From NCBI RefSeq assembly GCF_001886715.1, contig NZ_CP018082.1, positions 4,960,001-5,024,000 of the forward strand: a DNA stretch of 64,000 bases. The letters are read 5' to 3'. Below the pieces are notes generated by a model. That model did not search any database and was not told the DNA's origin. It saw nothing but the letters and a program-made list of their open reading frames with translations. The stretch comes from Nocardia mangyaensis (GTDB lineage Bacteria > Actinomycetota > Actinomycetes > Mycobacteriales > Mycobacteriaceae). Within the stretch, counting starts at the first letter, position 1. The number at the start of each line of letters is the position of its first letter. The translations under genes and the position numbers were made by a program. Shown here piece after piece: positions 1 through 8,241 of this stretch.

Positions 1-2478
1 GGGATCGTCGTACTGGGAGTAGGCGACCGGGCCGGAACCGGCGTACTGCCTGGCCTCGGCCGCGCGCGCCGGATCGTCATAGTCGTCCGGCCCCGCCTGA
101 TGCGCGGCGAACGGCGCCGCCCCGCCACGGTACTGATGGGTCGCCCGCGCACGCTGCGGGTCCGCGTCGTACTGCTCGGTCGGCGCACCGAACCCGGCGT
201 CAGGCCCGATCGGCGCGCCACCATAGTGCTGTGTCGGCGCCGCCCGCCGCGCATCGAACCCCTTCGGATCGAACTGCTCGGCGGCCGGCCCGAACGGCTC
301 CGGCGCCCCACCGTAATGCTGTGTCGCGGCGAATCTTTGCGGGTCCTCGTGCGCGGGACCCCGGTACTGCTCGGTCGGTGCGCCGAACCCGGCATCGGGA
401 TCGTCGTACCCGTCGTCATCGAATCCGGGCCGAGGACCGAACCCGGCATCGGGATCGTCACTGTAGCGCTGGGTCGGCCCACCGGGAGGCGAGGGACGTC
501 CGCCACCGAACTGCGCTGCCGGGCCACCGAATCGGGCGTCCGGGGCGTTCCGGTCGTCGTCGAACGGCGCACCGGCGGGACCGAAGCGGGCGTCCGGATC
601 GGGCCCGCCGGCGAAGTGCTGCGTGGGGGCCGAGCGGGGGTTCTCCGGTGGGCGGAATTGCTCCGTCGGAGGTGTGAACGGCGCTGCGGGAACAGGATGT
701 TCGCCGGAGTAGCGCTGGGTCGGCACCGCTCGCTGGGGAGCGGGACCGTGCGGCGGCTGGAAGGCTCCGGCATGCGGGGGTTGGGCGAGGCGGTGGGGGC
801 CGGTCGGGGCCGGGTAGGGCGGAGTGGGCTGTGGGACCGGGCCTGAGGTCTCGCCGGGACCGTTGTCGCCGTAGAGGTGCGCGTCGGGGAACGGGCGCAT
901 GCGGGGCAGGCCCTGGTCGGGAGTGTAGGCGGGTGGGGGTTCGGGTGCCTCCGCCGGGCCGTCGGCGGGGGGCAGCGGGGTGAAATGGGTGTCGGCCACG
1001 CGGATTTCCGCGGGGCCGGTCGGCTGGATCACCGCGGGGATGGACATCTCGCCGGTGCTCTCCACGGGAACGCGGCGGAAACCCGTGGTGTCCGGCCGCG
1101 GCTCGGGGGGCCGGATGATCAGAGTCGGCTGGGCGCCGGTGGCCGGGGTCTGGCTGCGTGAAGTCTCGATGCCGCCGGTCGCGGTCACCGCCCCGACGAC
1201 ACGGAACTCCCCGGTCGGTGTGGGCTGCGGCTGATCATCCTCGTCGTCCTGCACACCGGACGGCACGACACCCCTGGCACCGGTCACCGATCTGGGATCC
1301 TTCGCAGCCCCAACCGGACCGGAACCGGGCACACCACGCGGACCGCCGGCCCCCGGAGGCGCCTCTCGACCCACCAACGGCGTGGCACCGGTCGTGCCGC
1401 GGGGTCCAGTGGATCCGGGCACGTCGCGACCCGCGATCGGTGTGGCACCCGTTCCGAAACCACCGGGCACACCATGCATCACGGCTGCGGCCGAACCGGC
1501 GGGCACGTCGCGGCCGACGACCGGACCGGCCGGGATCGGGTGGGACCCGGTCGAACGGCCGGGGGTGTTCGGTCCGGCGCCGGGGTGGGCACCGGGCCCG
1601 CCGTAAGCAGGGTAGGCGGGCGGGCGCGGCGCCCCACCGTGGCCGGCCGAGGCCAGCGCGTCGCGGGCCGCGATCGCCAGGTCGCCCGCGGTGGCGTACC
1701 GGTCGGCGGGGTCCTTGGCCATGCCACGCGCGATGACGTCGTCGAGGGCGACGGGCAGGCCGGGCAGCAGGGTGCTGGGGCGCGGCGGCGCGTCGGAGAG
1801 GTGGGCGCGGATGAGCACGCTCATGCTGGCCGCGGGGAACGGAGAGGCACCGGTGAGGCATTCGTGCAGGACACAGGCCAGCGAGTAGACGTCGGCGCGG
1901 TGCGAGATCGGGCCGACGTCGAAGCGCTCCGGCGCCATGTAGATGTAGGAGCCCATGGCCATCCCGACCTGGGTCACCGCGCTGTCACCCTCGGTGTGCG
2001 CGATGCCGAAGTCGGCGAGATAGGCGAAATCGGCCGGGGTGACCAGGATGTTGGCCGGTTTCACATCGCGATGCACCAGCCCGCCCGCGTGCGCGGCGTC
2101 CAGAGCCGCGGCGATCTGCTCGACGACGGCGACCGCGCGATCCGGACTCAGCGGTCCCCCGGTGTGCAGCACGGTCCGCAGATCGGTGCCGGGGACCAGA
2201 CGCATGTCGATGAACAGCACCCCGTCGATCACGCCCCAGTCGTGGATCGGGATGACGTGCGGCTCGGCCAGTTTGGCCGCGGCCTGGGATTCCCGGCGGA
2301 ACCGGACCTGGTAGGCCGGGTCCTGCGCGAGTTCCTCGGCCAGCAACTTCAGGGCGACCACCCGGTCCTTGCCGGTGTCGTAGGCCTCGTAGACCTCGCC
2401 CATCCCGCCTTTGCCCAGCATCGACCGCAACTCGTACGGGCCGAAGCTGCTCCCCGTCCGTGACCCAGGTGCCTGCAC
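1..2478 (-). CDS. PknH-like transmembrane-type Ser/Thr protein kinase, C-terminus outside window
   Basis: Eukaryotic-type Ser/Thr kinase; the frame stays open to the window edge, so about 826 N-terminal residues are visible. The GTG start at 2478 has a GGGAGG ribosome site about 8 bases upstream and gives an N-terminus ([21 protein letters not shown]) like mycobacterial PknH. The Gly loop is near residues 20-30, the Lys in VALKLL follows, [10 protein letters not shown] is near residue 135, then ADFGIA and APERF. After about residue 280 the chain becomes a long Pro/Gly/Gln linker with nine copies of a [PA]T-x-x-[YF] motif between about 120 and 720. In the family such kinases sense envelope signals and phosphorylate FHA proteins and regulators. 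Any membrane and sensor domain lies beyond the edge. It lies just downstream of a NarL-type two-component pair on the same strand. Confidence 0.9.
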   Translation of the reverse strand, partial: MQAPGSRTGSSFGPYELRSMLGKGGMGEVYEAYDTGKDRVVALKLLAEELAQDPAYQVRFRRESQAAAKLAEPHVIPIHDWGVIDGVLFIDMRLVPGTDLRTVLHTGGPLSPDRAVAVVEQIAAALDAAHAGGLVHRDVKPANILVTPADFAYLADFGIAHTEGDSAVTQVGMAMGSYIYMAPERFDVGPISHRADVYSLACVLHECLTGASPFPAASMSVLIRAHLSDAPPRPSTLLPGLPVALDDVIARGMAKDPADRYATAGDLAIAARDALASAGHGGAPRPPAYPAYGGPGAHPGAGPNTPGRSTGSHPIPAGPVVGRDVPAGSAAAVMHGVPGGFGTGATPIAGRDVPGSTGPRGTTGATPLVGREAPPGAGGPRGVPGSGPVGAAKDPRSVTGARGVVPSGVQDDEDDQPQPTPTGEFRVVGAVTATGGIETSRSQTPATGAQPTLIIRPPEPRPDTTGFRRVPVESTGEMSIPAVIQPTGPAEIRVADTHFTPLPPADGPAEAPEPPPAYTPDQGLPRMRPFPDAHLYGDNGPGETSGPVPQPTPPYPAPTGPHRLAQPPHAGAFQPPHGPAPQRAVPTQRYSGEHPVPAAPFTPPTEQFRPPENPRSAPTQHFAGGPDPDARFGPAGAPFDDDRNAPDARFGGPAAQFGGGRPSPPGGPTQRYSDDPDAGFGPRPGFDDDGYDDPDAGFGAPTEQYRGPAHEDPQRFAATQHYGGAPEPFGPAAEQFDPKGFDARRAAPTQHYGGAPIGPDAGFGAPTEQYDADPQRARATHQYRGGAAPFAAHQAGPDDYDDPARAAEARQYAGSGPVAYSQYDDP

Positions 2479-2523
2479 CGGCGTCCGCCTCCCACTCCAT
2501 GCGGGCCCTGCAGAGCTCGCGTG

Positions 2524-3213
2524 TCAGAAGGAGGATTCTCCCGGTGTCACCACGCCGTGGTCAAACGCGAACACGATCGCCGCGGCGCGATCACGCAGGT
2601 CGAGCTTGCCGAATATGTGTCCGACGTGGCTTTTCACGGTGACTTCGGAGATACCGAGCTCGGCGGCGATCTCACTGTTCACCCGGCCGCGCCCGATCAG
2701 CTCGAGCACCTCGTACTCACGGGCGGTCAGTTCACCGAGCCTGCGATCGGTGCGGGTACCGGCGGGTTTGACCGTCCGGTAGGCGGTGAGCACCCGCCCG
2801 GTTACCGAGGGATCGAGCCACGCGCCACCGGCGGCGACCGTGCGCACCGCGCGGATGAGGTCCTCGGCGGGGGAATCCTTGAGCAGGAATCCGGCCGCCC
2901 CCGCGCGCAGGGCACCGGAGAGCAGCTGATCGTCGTCGAAGGTGGTGAGCACGAGCACCGGCGGCGCGTCCGGCCGCGCGCGCAGCAGTCGGGTGGCGTC
3001 GATGCCGCCGACCCGCTTCATCCGCAGGTCCATGAGCACGACGTCGGGCCGTTCGGCGGCGATGGCCGCCGCGACCTCGTCCCCGTCGGCGCACTCGGTG
3101 ACGGTGAAGCCGTCGCGGCGGCGCAGGATGCGGCGCAACCCCCCGCGCACGAGTTCCTGATCATCGACGACGAGCACCGTCACCGGGTTCTCGACGGGCG
3201 CGGCGGCCGTCAC
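2524..3213 (-). CDS. NarL/LuxR-family response regulator
   Basis: Response regulator of 229 aa. The receiver domain opens with VTVLVVDDQELVRGG and carries the phospho-acceptor Asp in VVLMDLRM. The C-terminal LuxR-type HTH reads LTAREYEVLELIGRG...SEVTVKSHVGHIFGKL. I chose GTG at 3213 because it overlaps the stop of the upstream histidine kinase (GTGA), the usual coupling for these pairs; a longer frame runs into the kinase. The partner is the kinase at 3210-4511. The divergent ABC exporter at 5026-8237 is the likely target, as is common for this arrangement, but no binding site was identified. Confidence 0.92.
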   Translation of the reverse strand: MTAAAPVENPVTVLVVDDQELVRGGLRRILRRRDGFTVTECADGDEVAAAIAAERPDVVLMDLRMKRVGGIDATRLLRARPDAPPVLVLTTFDDDQLLSGALRAGAAGFLLKDSPAEDLIRAVRTVAAGGAWLDPSVTGRVLTAYRTVKPAGTRTDRRLGELTAREYEVLELIGRGRVNSEIAAELGISEVTVKSHVGHIFGKLDLRDRAAAIVFAFDHGVVTPGESSF

Positions 3214-4511
3214 ATGTCCTCCTGGAGTTTGGGTCGGAGCAGGCCCGAGACGATCTGGCACGGCCCGGCTTTCAGCGGAAAGTCGGCCCGGACCATCCAA
3301 CTGCCCTCGGCGCTGCCCGCGATGATGGACCCGCCGAGCAATTCGGTGCGTTTGCGCATCCCGCGCACGCCCATGCCGGTGTCGTGGCGCGCGGGTGGAC
3401 CCAGTGGCAGCGCGTTGCGCACCACCAGGGTCGCGGCCTCGGGGCTGATGTCGAGGCGCACCGTCGCCGCCGCGCCGGGGGCGTGTTTGGCGACATTGGA
3501 CAGCGATTCCTGGCCGATTCGATACAGCGCGTGGCCGACGGCACCCGCGACCGCGGTCAGATCACCGGTGCGCGTGTAGTCGACGGTGAGTCCGGCGCGG
3601 CGGAAGTCGCCGACGAGTTCGTCGAGGTCGGCGGCGCCCGGTTCAGGGGTGATCTGGCCCTTGCCCTGGTCGAGCATGCCGACGGTGCGGCGGATGTCGG
3701 CCATCGCCTGGCGGCCGAGGCGTTCGGCGTCGACGAGCGCCTCCACGGCCTCGGTGACGTCGTCGTCGGTCTGCAACGCGCGCCGGGCCGCGGTCAGGTG
3801 CAGCAGGGTGATCGACAGCGAATGCGCGATCACATCGTGCACCTCGCGCGCGATCCGACGCCGCTCCTCGTCGGCGGCCTGACCGGCTCGGATGGCCTGG
3901 TTCTCGCGTTCCTGATAGAGGAAGCGGCGCTGGTACTGCAGCATCACCCCGACGAACATGCCGAGCAGGATGCCCAGCACATACATCGGCAGCCCTTGCA
4001 GCCGCTGCCCCTCGAGACCCCACTGCACATTGCCCGCGAGGTCGAAGGCGACCAGTTCCAGAATCGCGATCAGGGTGAAGCCGATGGTGATGCCGCGCGG
4101 CGCGATAGCGGCCACCTCACCGGCCACGATGACCAGCACGAACGGCGCGAAATCAGCGGGCACGGGTTGCAGCAGGAACAGCGCGCAGGAGAGCAGTCCA
4201 CAAGCCTTGAGCAGAACCGGATGGGGTTTCACCCCGAAGATCACGAACAGCGGGATCGGCAGGAACGCGGTGAGCATCGCCAACAGCGGCAGCAGCGACG
4301 GGAAGTAGGAGTGCCGCTGCACGACCGCGGCGACGGTGATCACGAGCAAAGCCAGGTCGGCGGCGAGGATCACCGCGGGCGGATAGTCGAACGGCAGCGA
4401 TTCCATGCGGGCCCGTCCCGCCTCGACCAGCCGTCGCGCCATCGCCCACGGCCGAGCCACCCACCGTGGCCGGCTCGGCTCGGTGCCGGGGATGGCGTGG
4501 ACCACATCCAT
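3210..4511 (-). CDS. Sensor histidine kinase, HisKA_3 type
   Basis: Membrane sensor kinase of 433 aa. Five or six hydrophobic segments lie between about residues 40 and 190, followed by the DHp box EERRRIAREVHDVIAHSLS with its phospho-accepting His, and a C-terminal HATPase_c domain ending in a GMGVRGMRKR box. It matches the DesK/NarX-like kinases that pair with NarL regulators, and its stop overlaps the start of the response regulator at 3213. The ATG at 4511 sits about 150 bases from the divergent gene at 4668, so the intergenic segment probably holds both promoters. The signal sensed cannot be read from the sequence; an efflux or envelope role is suggested only by the divergent transporter. 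Confidence 0.92.
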   Translation of the reverse strand: MDVVHAIPGTEPSRPRWVARPWAMARRLVEAGRARMESLPFDYPPAVILAADLALLVITVAAVVQRHSYFPSLLPLLAMLTAFLPIPLFVIFGVKPHPVLLKACGLLSCALFLLQPVPADFAPFVLVIVAGEVAAIAPRGITIGFTLIAILELVAFDLAGNVQWGLEGQRLQGLPMYVLGILLGMFVGVMLQYQRRFLYQERENQAIRAGQAADEERRRIAREVHDVIAHSLSITLLHLTAARRALQTDDDVTEAVEALVDAERLGRQAMADIRRTVGMLDQGKGQITPEPGAADLDELVGDFRRAGLTVDYTRTGDLTAVAGAVGHALYRIGQESLSNVAKHAPGAAATVRLDISPEAATLVVRNALPLGPPARHDTGMGVRGMRKRTELLGGSIIAGSAEGSWMVRADFPLKAGPCQIVSGLLRPKLQEDM

Positions 4512-4667
4512 GTAGCCAGGCTAGCTGGCGCACTCCTGGTGAGGCATCGTCCCGCGAACGGTCCCGGCCTCCTACCGGGGTAGGAGAAGAAGTCGGGTCC
4601 CGGGCACGACGTTTCGCCCGGTGGACGACCGTAGCGTCATCGATACCGATCACGGAAGGTGAAGCCC

Positions 4668-4991
4668 ATGACCTGGACCGATCAGCATCAACGCACCGAG
4701 ATCGTGCACACCGTGCTGGCCAGGGCGGCGCTCGACCCCGCCGACCCCGAGCTGTTCGCCGGTCTGCCCGAGCTGGATAGGCTCTTCGGCGGAGTCGACG
4801 GCGTGGTGCGCGCACTGGCCTACCGCTGGAACAACCACCTGCACGCCAAACTCGAACAGGCCGAGTTCGAGGGCAACACGGCGGTGGAGGCCTATCTGGA
4901 GCTGGCCGCCGAACAACCCGCACTGCGCGCGATTCTCGACACCCATCAGCCCGTCGGCCGTACCATCCGCTCGCACGTGCTCGCACGCTGA
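4668..4991 (+). CDS. Small hypothetical protein upstream of ABC exporter
   Basis: Protein of 107 aa, mostly alpha-helical, acidic and rich in Ala/Leu/Glu, with no signal peptide or membrane segment. ATG at 4668 is preceded by GGAAGG at about 8 bases; a GTG at 4659 is in frame but lies inside that ribosome site. It is 34 bases upstream of the ABC ATPase gene and probably heads the same transcript, diverging from the two-component genes. I recognise no domain. A soluble accessory of the exporter is possible, inferred only from position. Confidence 0.75.
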   Translation: MTWTDQHQRTEIVHTVLARAALDPADPELFAGLPELDRLFGGVDGVVRALAYRWNNHLHAKLEQAEFEGNTAVEAYLELAAEQPALRAILDTHQPVGRTIRSHVLAR

Positions 4992-5025
4992 CCATCCACG
5001 ATCGAACACGTTTGGGGGACACCAC

Positions 5026-5748
5026 ATGCCGGAGACCGACACAGCACAGCCGCCGATGCTGGAGCTGACGCGGGTGATCAAGCAGTACCGGATCGGTGAC
5101 GAGACGGTGCGCGCGCTCGACGGGGTGAGCATGCGGATCGAGGCCGGGCAGTTCACCTCGATCATCGGACCGTCCGGGTCCGGCAAGAGCACCCTGCTGC
5201 ACCTGCTCGGCGCCCTGGATCGCCCCGATGAGGGCTCGATTCGCTTCCGCGGCACCGAGATCGGTGATCTCGACGAGGATCGGCAGGCCGCGTTCCGGCT
5301 CGAGCAGGTGGGGTTCGTCTTCCAGTTCTTCAATCTGCTGCCCACGCTCTCGGCGTGGGAGAACGTCGCGGTGCCGAAGCTGTTGGACGGCACCGGACTA
5401 CGCAAAGCCAAGCCCCGTGCGCTGGAACTGCTGGACCTGGTCGGCCTCGGCGATCGCGCCCAGCACCGGCCCGCGGAACTGTCCGGCGGGCAGATGCAGC
5501 GGGTCGCGGTGGCGCGAGCGCTGATCATGGACCCGCCGCTGATCCTGGCCGACGAGCCGACCGGCAATCTGGACTCCAAGACCGGCGCGGCCATCCTCGC
5601 CCTGCTCAGGGAGATCACCGCACAGGGCAATTCGGTGGTCATGGTGACCCACGACATGGGCGCGGTCGCCTACTGCGATCGGATGATCACGCTGCACGAC
5701 GGCCGCATCGGTGCCGATGACGCGGTGCCGACGCGGGTGCGGGCATGA
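5026..5748 (+). CDS. ABC transporter ATP-binding protein, LolD/MacB type
   Basis: Nucleotide-binding subunit of 240 aa. Walker A (GPSGSGKST) is at residues 48-56, the Q-loop region is VGFVFQFFNLLPTLSAWEN, the signature is ELSGGQMQRVAVARAL, Walker B/D-loop is LILADEPTGNLDSKTG, and the switch His lies in MVTHD. This is the FtsE/LolD/MacB branch that works with FtsX-like permeases as mechanotransmission pumps rather than as importers. Its stop overlaps the start of the permease (ATGA at 5745), so the two are translationally coupled. Export of an antimicrobial or an envelope lipid/lipoprotein is plausible; the substrate is unknown. Confidence 0.95.
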   Translation: MPETDTAQPPMLELTRVIKQYRIGDETVRALDGVSMRIEAGQFTSIIGPSGSGKSTLLHLLGALDRPDEGSIRFRGTEIGDLDEDRQAAFRLEQVGFVFQFFNLLPTLSAWENVAVPKLLDGTGLRKAKPRALELLDLVGLGDRAQHRPAELSGGQMQRVAVARALIMDPPLILADEPTGNLDSKTGAAILALLREITAQGNSVVMVTHDMGAVAYCDRMITLHDGRIGADDAVPTRVRA

Positions 5749-8237
5749 TCGCCGCGCTGTGGGATCGGCTGCGGCTGTTCAATATCGGCGAACTGGTGCG
5801 GCATCCCGGCCGCACCGTCATGTCGATGGCGGTGATGGCGGTCTCGGCCGCGCTGCTGGTCGCGGTGCTGAGCATCTCCGGATCGGTCACCGGTTCGGTC
5901 GACCGGCTCACCAAGGGGTTGGCGGGCACGGCCGCACTGGAAGTCACCGGGATCACCGACGCCGGATTCGAGCAGGCCCTGTTGCCAGCGATCGCCGCGA
6001 CTCCTGGCGTGTCGGCGGCGGTGCCGATGGTGCGCAGCGCACTCGGCGCCGGCCCCGATCGGGCGTTGCTGATCGGGGCCGACACGAGCATCGCCGCCCT
6101 GGGCAGTGATCTGGCCGGGCCGATGTCGGGATTCACCAACAAGTTGATCACCACCCCCAACGGAGTACTGGTCGGCGCCGCGATGGGTTACCGGGAGGGC
6201 GACACGCTGCCCATCGGCACCGGCACCGCGACGGTGGCCGGTGTGCTCGATGCCGAGACCACCGACCGGCTCAACGGTGGTCACGTGGTCGCCGCGCCGC
6301 TGGGCTTGGCGCAGCGGCTCACCGACCGGGTCGGCAAGCTCGACTCGGTGCAGATCATCGCCGCCCCCGAGACCGATATCGGAGAGCTGCGCGCCGCGCT
6401 CACCACCGTCGTCGACGGGCGCGCGGTGGTCGCCGAACCCAGTCTGCGGACCGCGCAGGCGGGCGGCGCGATCCAGATCATGCGCTACTCCACACTGATG
6501 TCCTCGGCGGCGGCGCTGATCGTCTCCGCCTTCCTCATCTACAACGCGATGAGCATGGCGGTGGCCCAGCGCAGACCCACGCTGTCGCTGCTGCGGGCGA
6601 TCGGCGGACAGCGCGGACCGATGGTGCGTGACCTGCTGGTCGAAGCGTCGCTGCTCGGCCTGATCGGCGGTGTGCTCGGTGCCGGAATCGGTGTGCTGAT
6701 GGGTCGGTTCGCCATCGGGCGGCTGCCCGCGGCGATCGTGCAGTCGGTGGAGGCGCGCACCGAGTTCCTCGTCCCGAATTACGCGGTGCCCGTAGCGATT
6801 CTGGCCTGCGTCCTGGCGACCGTGCTGGCCGCGGGAATCGCTGCTCGACAGGTGTACAAGGTGGCCCCGGTCGAGGCGCTCGCGCCGGTGGAGGCCAGTG
6901 ATGCGGCGTCGACCGGTTCGGCACTGCGCTGGGCGGCCCTGATCACCGGGCTCGGTCTGGCCGCGCTCGCGGTGACGGTGGCCGTGCTCGATCTCGGCCG
7001 GTTGTCCCTCGCGGCGATCTCGACGTCGTTCACCGCGGCGGTCCTGCTGTGTTTCGCCGCGACCGGGCCCATCGTGCGCGCGGCGGCGGGAATCGCGCGC
7101 TGGTTCGGCGCACCGGGTGCCCTCGGCGCGACCACCCTCGAACGCGCGCCGCGCCGGGTCTGGGCCACCGCCATGACGGTGATGATCGGTGTCGCTGCCG
7201 TGGTCGCGCTCGGCGGTGCCTCGCGCAACATGGTCGACGCGGCGACCGCCTCGTTCCAGAACCTCGGCGACACCGACCTGTATGTCAGCCCGAGCCCGGT
7301 CGAGCAGTTCCCGACCGGACCGATTCTGCCGCCCGAGCTGGCTGATCGGGTCGCGGCGGTGCCCGGCGTCGAGCAGGTCAGGCCGGCTCAGATGGCCTTC
7401 GCGACCGTCGGCAGCGGGCGGGTGATGCTGCAGGGCTATCCGCCCAGTGGCGACGACGCGCGCCTCGGGGCCGTCGATCCGGCCGTCATCGACCGGATGA
7501 GCCGCGGCGAAGGCGTCGTCATCACCAGGGACGTGGCGCGCTCGCTCGGCGTCGGCGCGGGTGAGGAGATCACCCTGCCCACCCCGACCGGCGCGCGCAC
7601 CACCCCGGTCCTGCAAGTCATTCCGTACTTCACCGCCGTGTCCGGTGTGGTGATGATGGACCTGGACCAGATGCGCGAGTGGTATCAGCGTCCCGGCGAG
7701 ACCATCCTGTCGGTGCAGTTCGCGCCCGGCGCCGATCCGGACGCGGTGCGCGCCGCGGTGCGGGCCGTCGTGCCCGAACAGATCCACGTCGACGCCGGTG
7801 CCACCATGGTCGCGGCCATCTCGGCGAGTGTGGAACAGGGTGCGGCGATGAGCGGCATGATCCTGTGGATCGTCGTGCTGGTGGCGACCGTGGCCCTGCT
7901 CAACACACTGATGCTGTCGGTCCTGGAACGGCGCCGGGAGTTGGGGGTGCTGCGCGCCATGGGCACCAACCGCAAGTTCCTGCTGCGGTCGGTGCTGGCC
8001 GAGGCCGCCGGGATCGGGGTCGTCGGGGCGGTGATCGGGCTGGTGATCGGCGCGGCGGTGCAGTACCTGGCCACCGTGGCGATCGGGCACGCGATGACCA
8101 TCGACATCGTCTACCAGGCGAGCCCGATGCTGGTGCTCTACGGCGCGGTCGCGCTCGGGCTGGCGCTGCTCGGCTCCATCCCACCCGCGTTGCGGGCGGC
8201 GCGGATGCCGATCGTGGCGGCGCTCGCGGTGGACTGA
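5745..8237 (+). CDS. FtsX-like ABC transporter permease
   Basis: Permease of 830 aa with the duplicated FtsX layout. There is an N-terminal membrane helix near residues 25-45, a large extracytoplasmic domain, and a three-helix FtsX core around residues 245-375. Further helices lie around 395-450, followed by a second extracytoplasmic domain and a C-terminal FtsX core from about residue 700 (MILWIVVLVATVALLNTL onward). The sequence RRRELGVLRAMGTNRKF in the last core is the typical coupling-helix region. It follows the ATPase with an ATGA overlap. The length fits the 10-helix permeases of bacitracin-resistance-like and LolCDE-like exporters in actinomycetes. Confidence 0.95.
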   Translation: MIAALWDRLRLFNIGELVRHPGRTVMSMAVMAVSAALLVAVLSISGSVTGSVDRLTKGLAGTAALEVTGITDAGFEQALLPAIAATPGVSAAVPMVRSALGAGPDRALLIGADTSIAALGSDLAGPMSGFTNKLITTPNGVLVGAAMGYREGDTLPIGTGTATVAGVLDAETTDRLNGGHVVAAPLGLAQRLTDRVGKLDSVQIIAAPETDIGELRAALTTVVDGRAVVAEPSLRTAQAGGAIQIMRYSTLMSSAAALIVSAFLIYNAMSMAVAQRRPTLSLLRAIGGQRGPMVRDLLVEASLLGLIGGVLGAGIGVLMGRFAIGRLPAAIVQSVEARTEFLVPNYAVPVAILACVLATVLAAGIAARQVYKVAPVEALAPVEASDAASTGSALRWAALITGLGLAALAVTVAVLDLGRLSLAAISTSFTAAVLLCFAATGPIVRAAAGIARWFGAPGALGATTLERAPRRVWATAMTVMIGVAAVVALGGASRNMVDAATASFQNLGDTDLYVSPSPVEQFPTGPILPPELADRVAAVPGVEQVRPAQMAFATVGSGRVMLQGYPPSGDDARLGAVDPAVIDRMSRGEGVVITRDVARSLGVGAGEEITLPTPTGARTTPVLQVIPYFTAVSGVVMMDLDQMREWYQRPGETILSVQFAPGADPDAVRAAVRAVVPEQIHVDAGATMVAAISASVEQGAAMSGMILWIVVLVATVALLNTLMLSVLERRRELGVLRAMGTNRKFLLRSVLAEAAGIGVVGAVIGLVIGAAVQYLATVAIGHAMTIDIVYQASPMLVLYGAVALGLALLGSIPPALRAARMPIVAALAVD

Positions 8238-8241
8238 GCGC

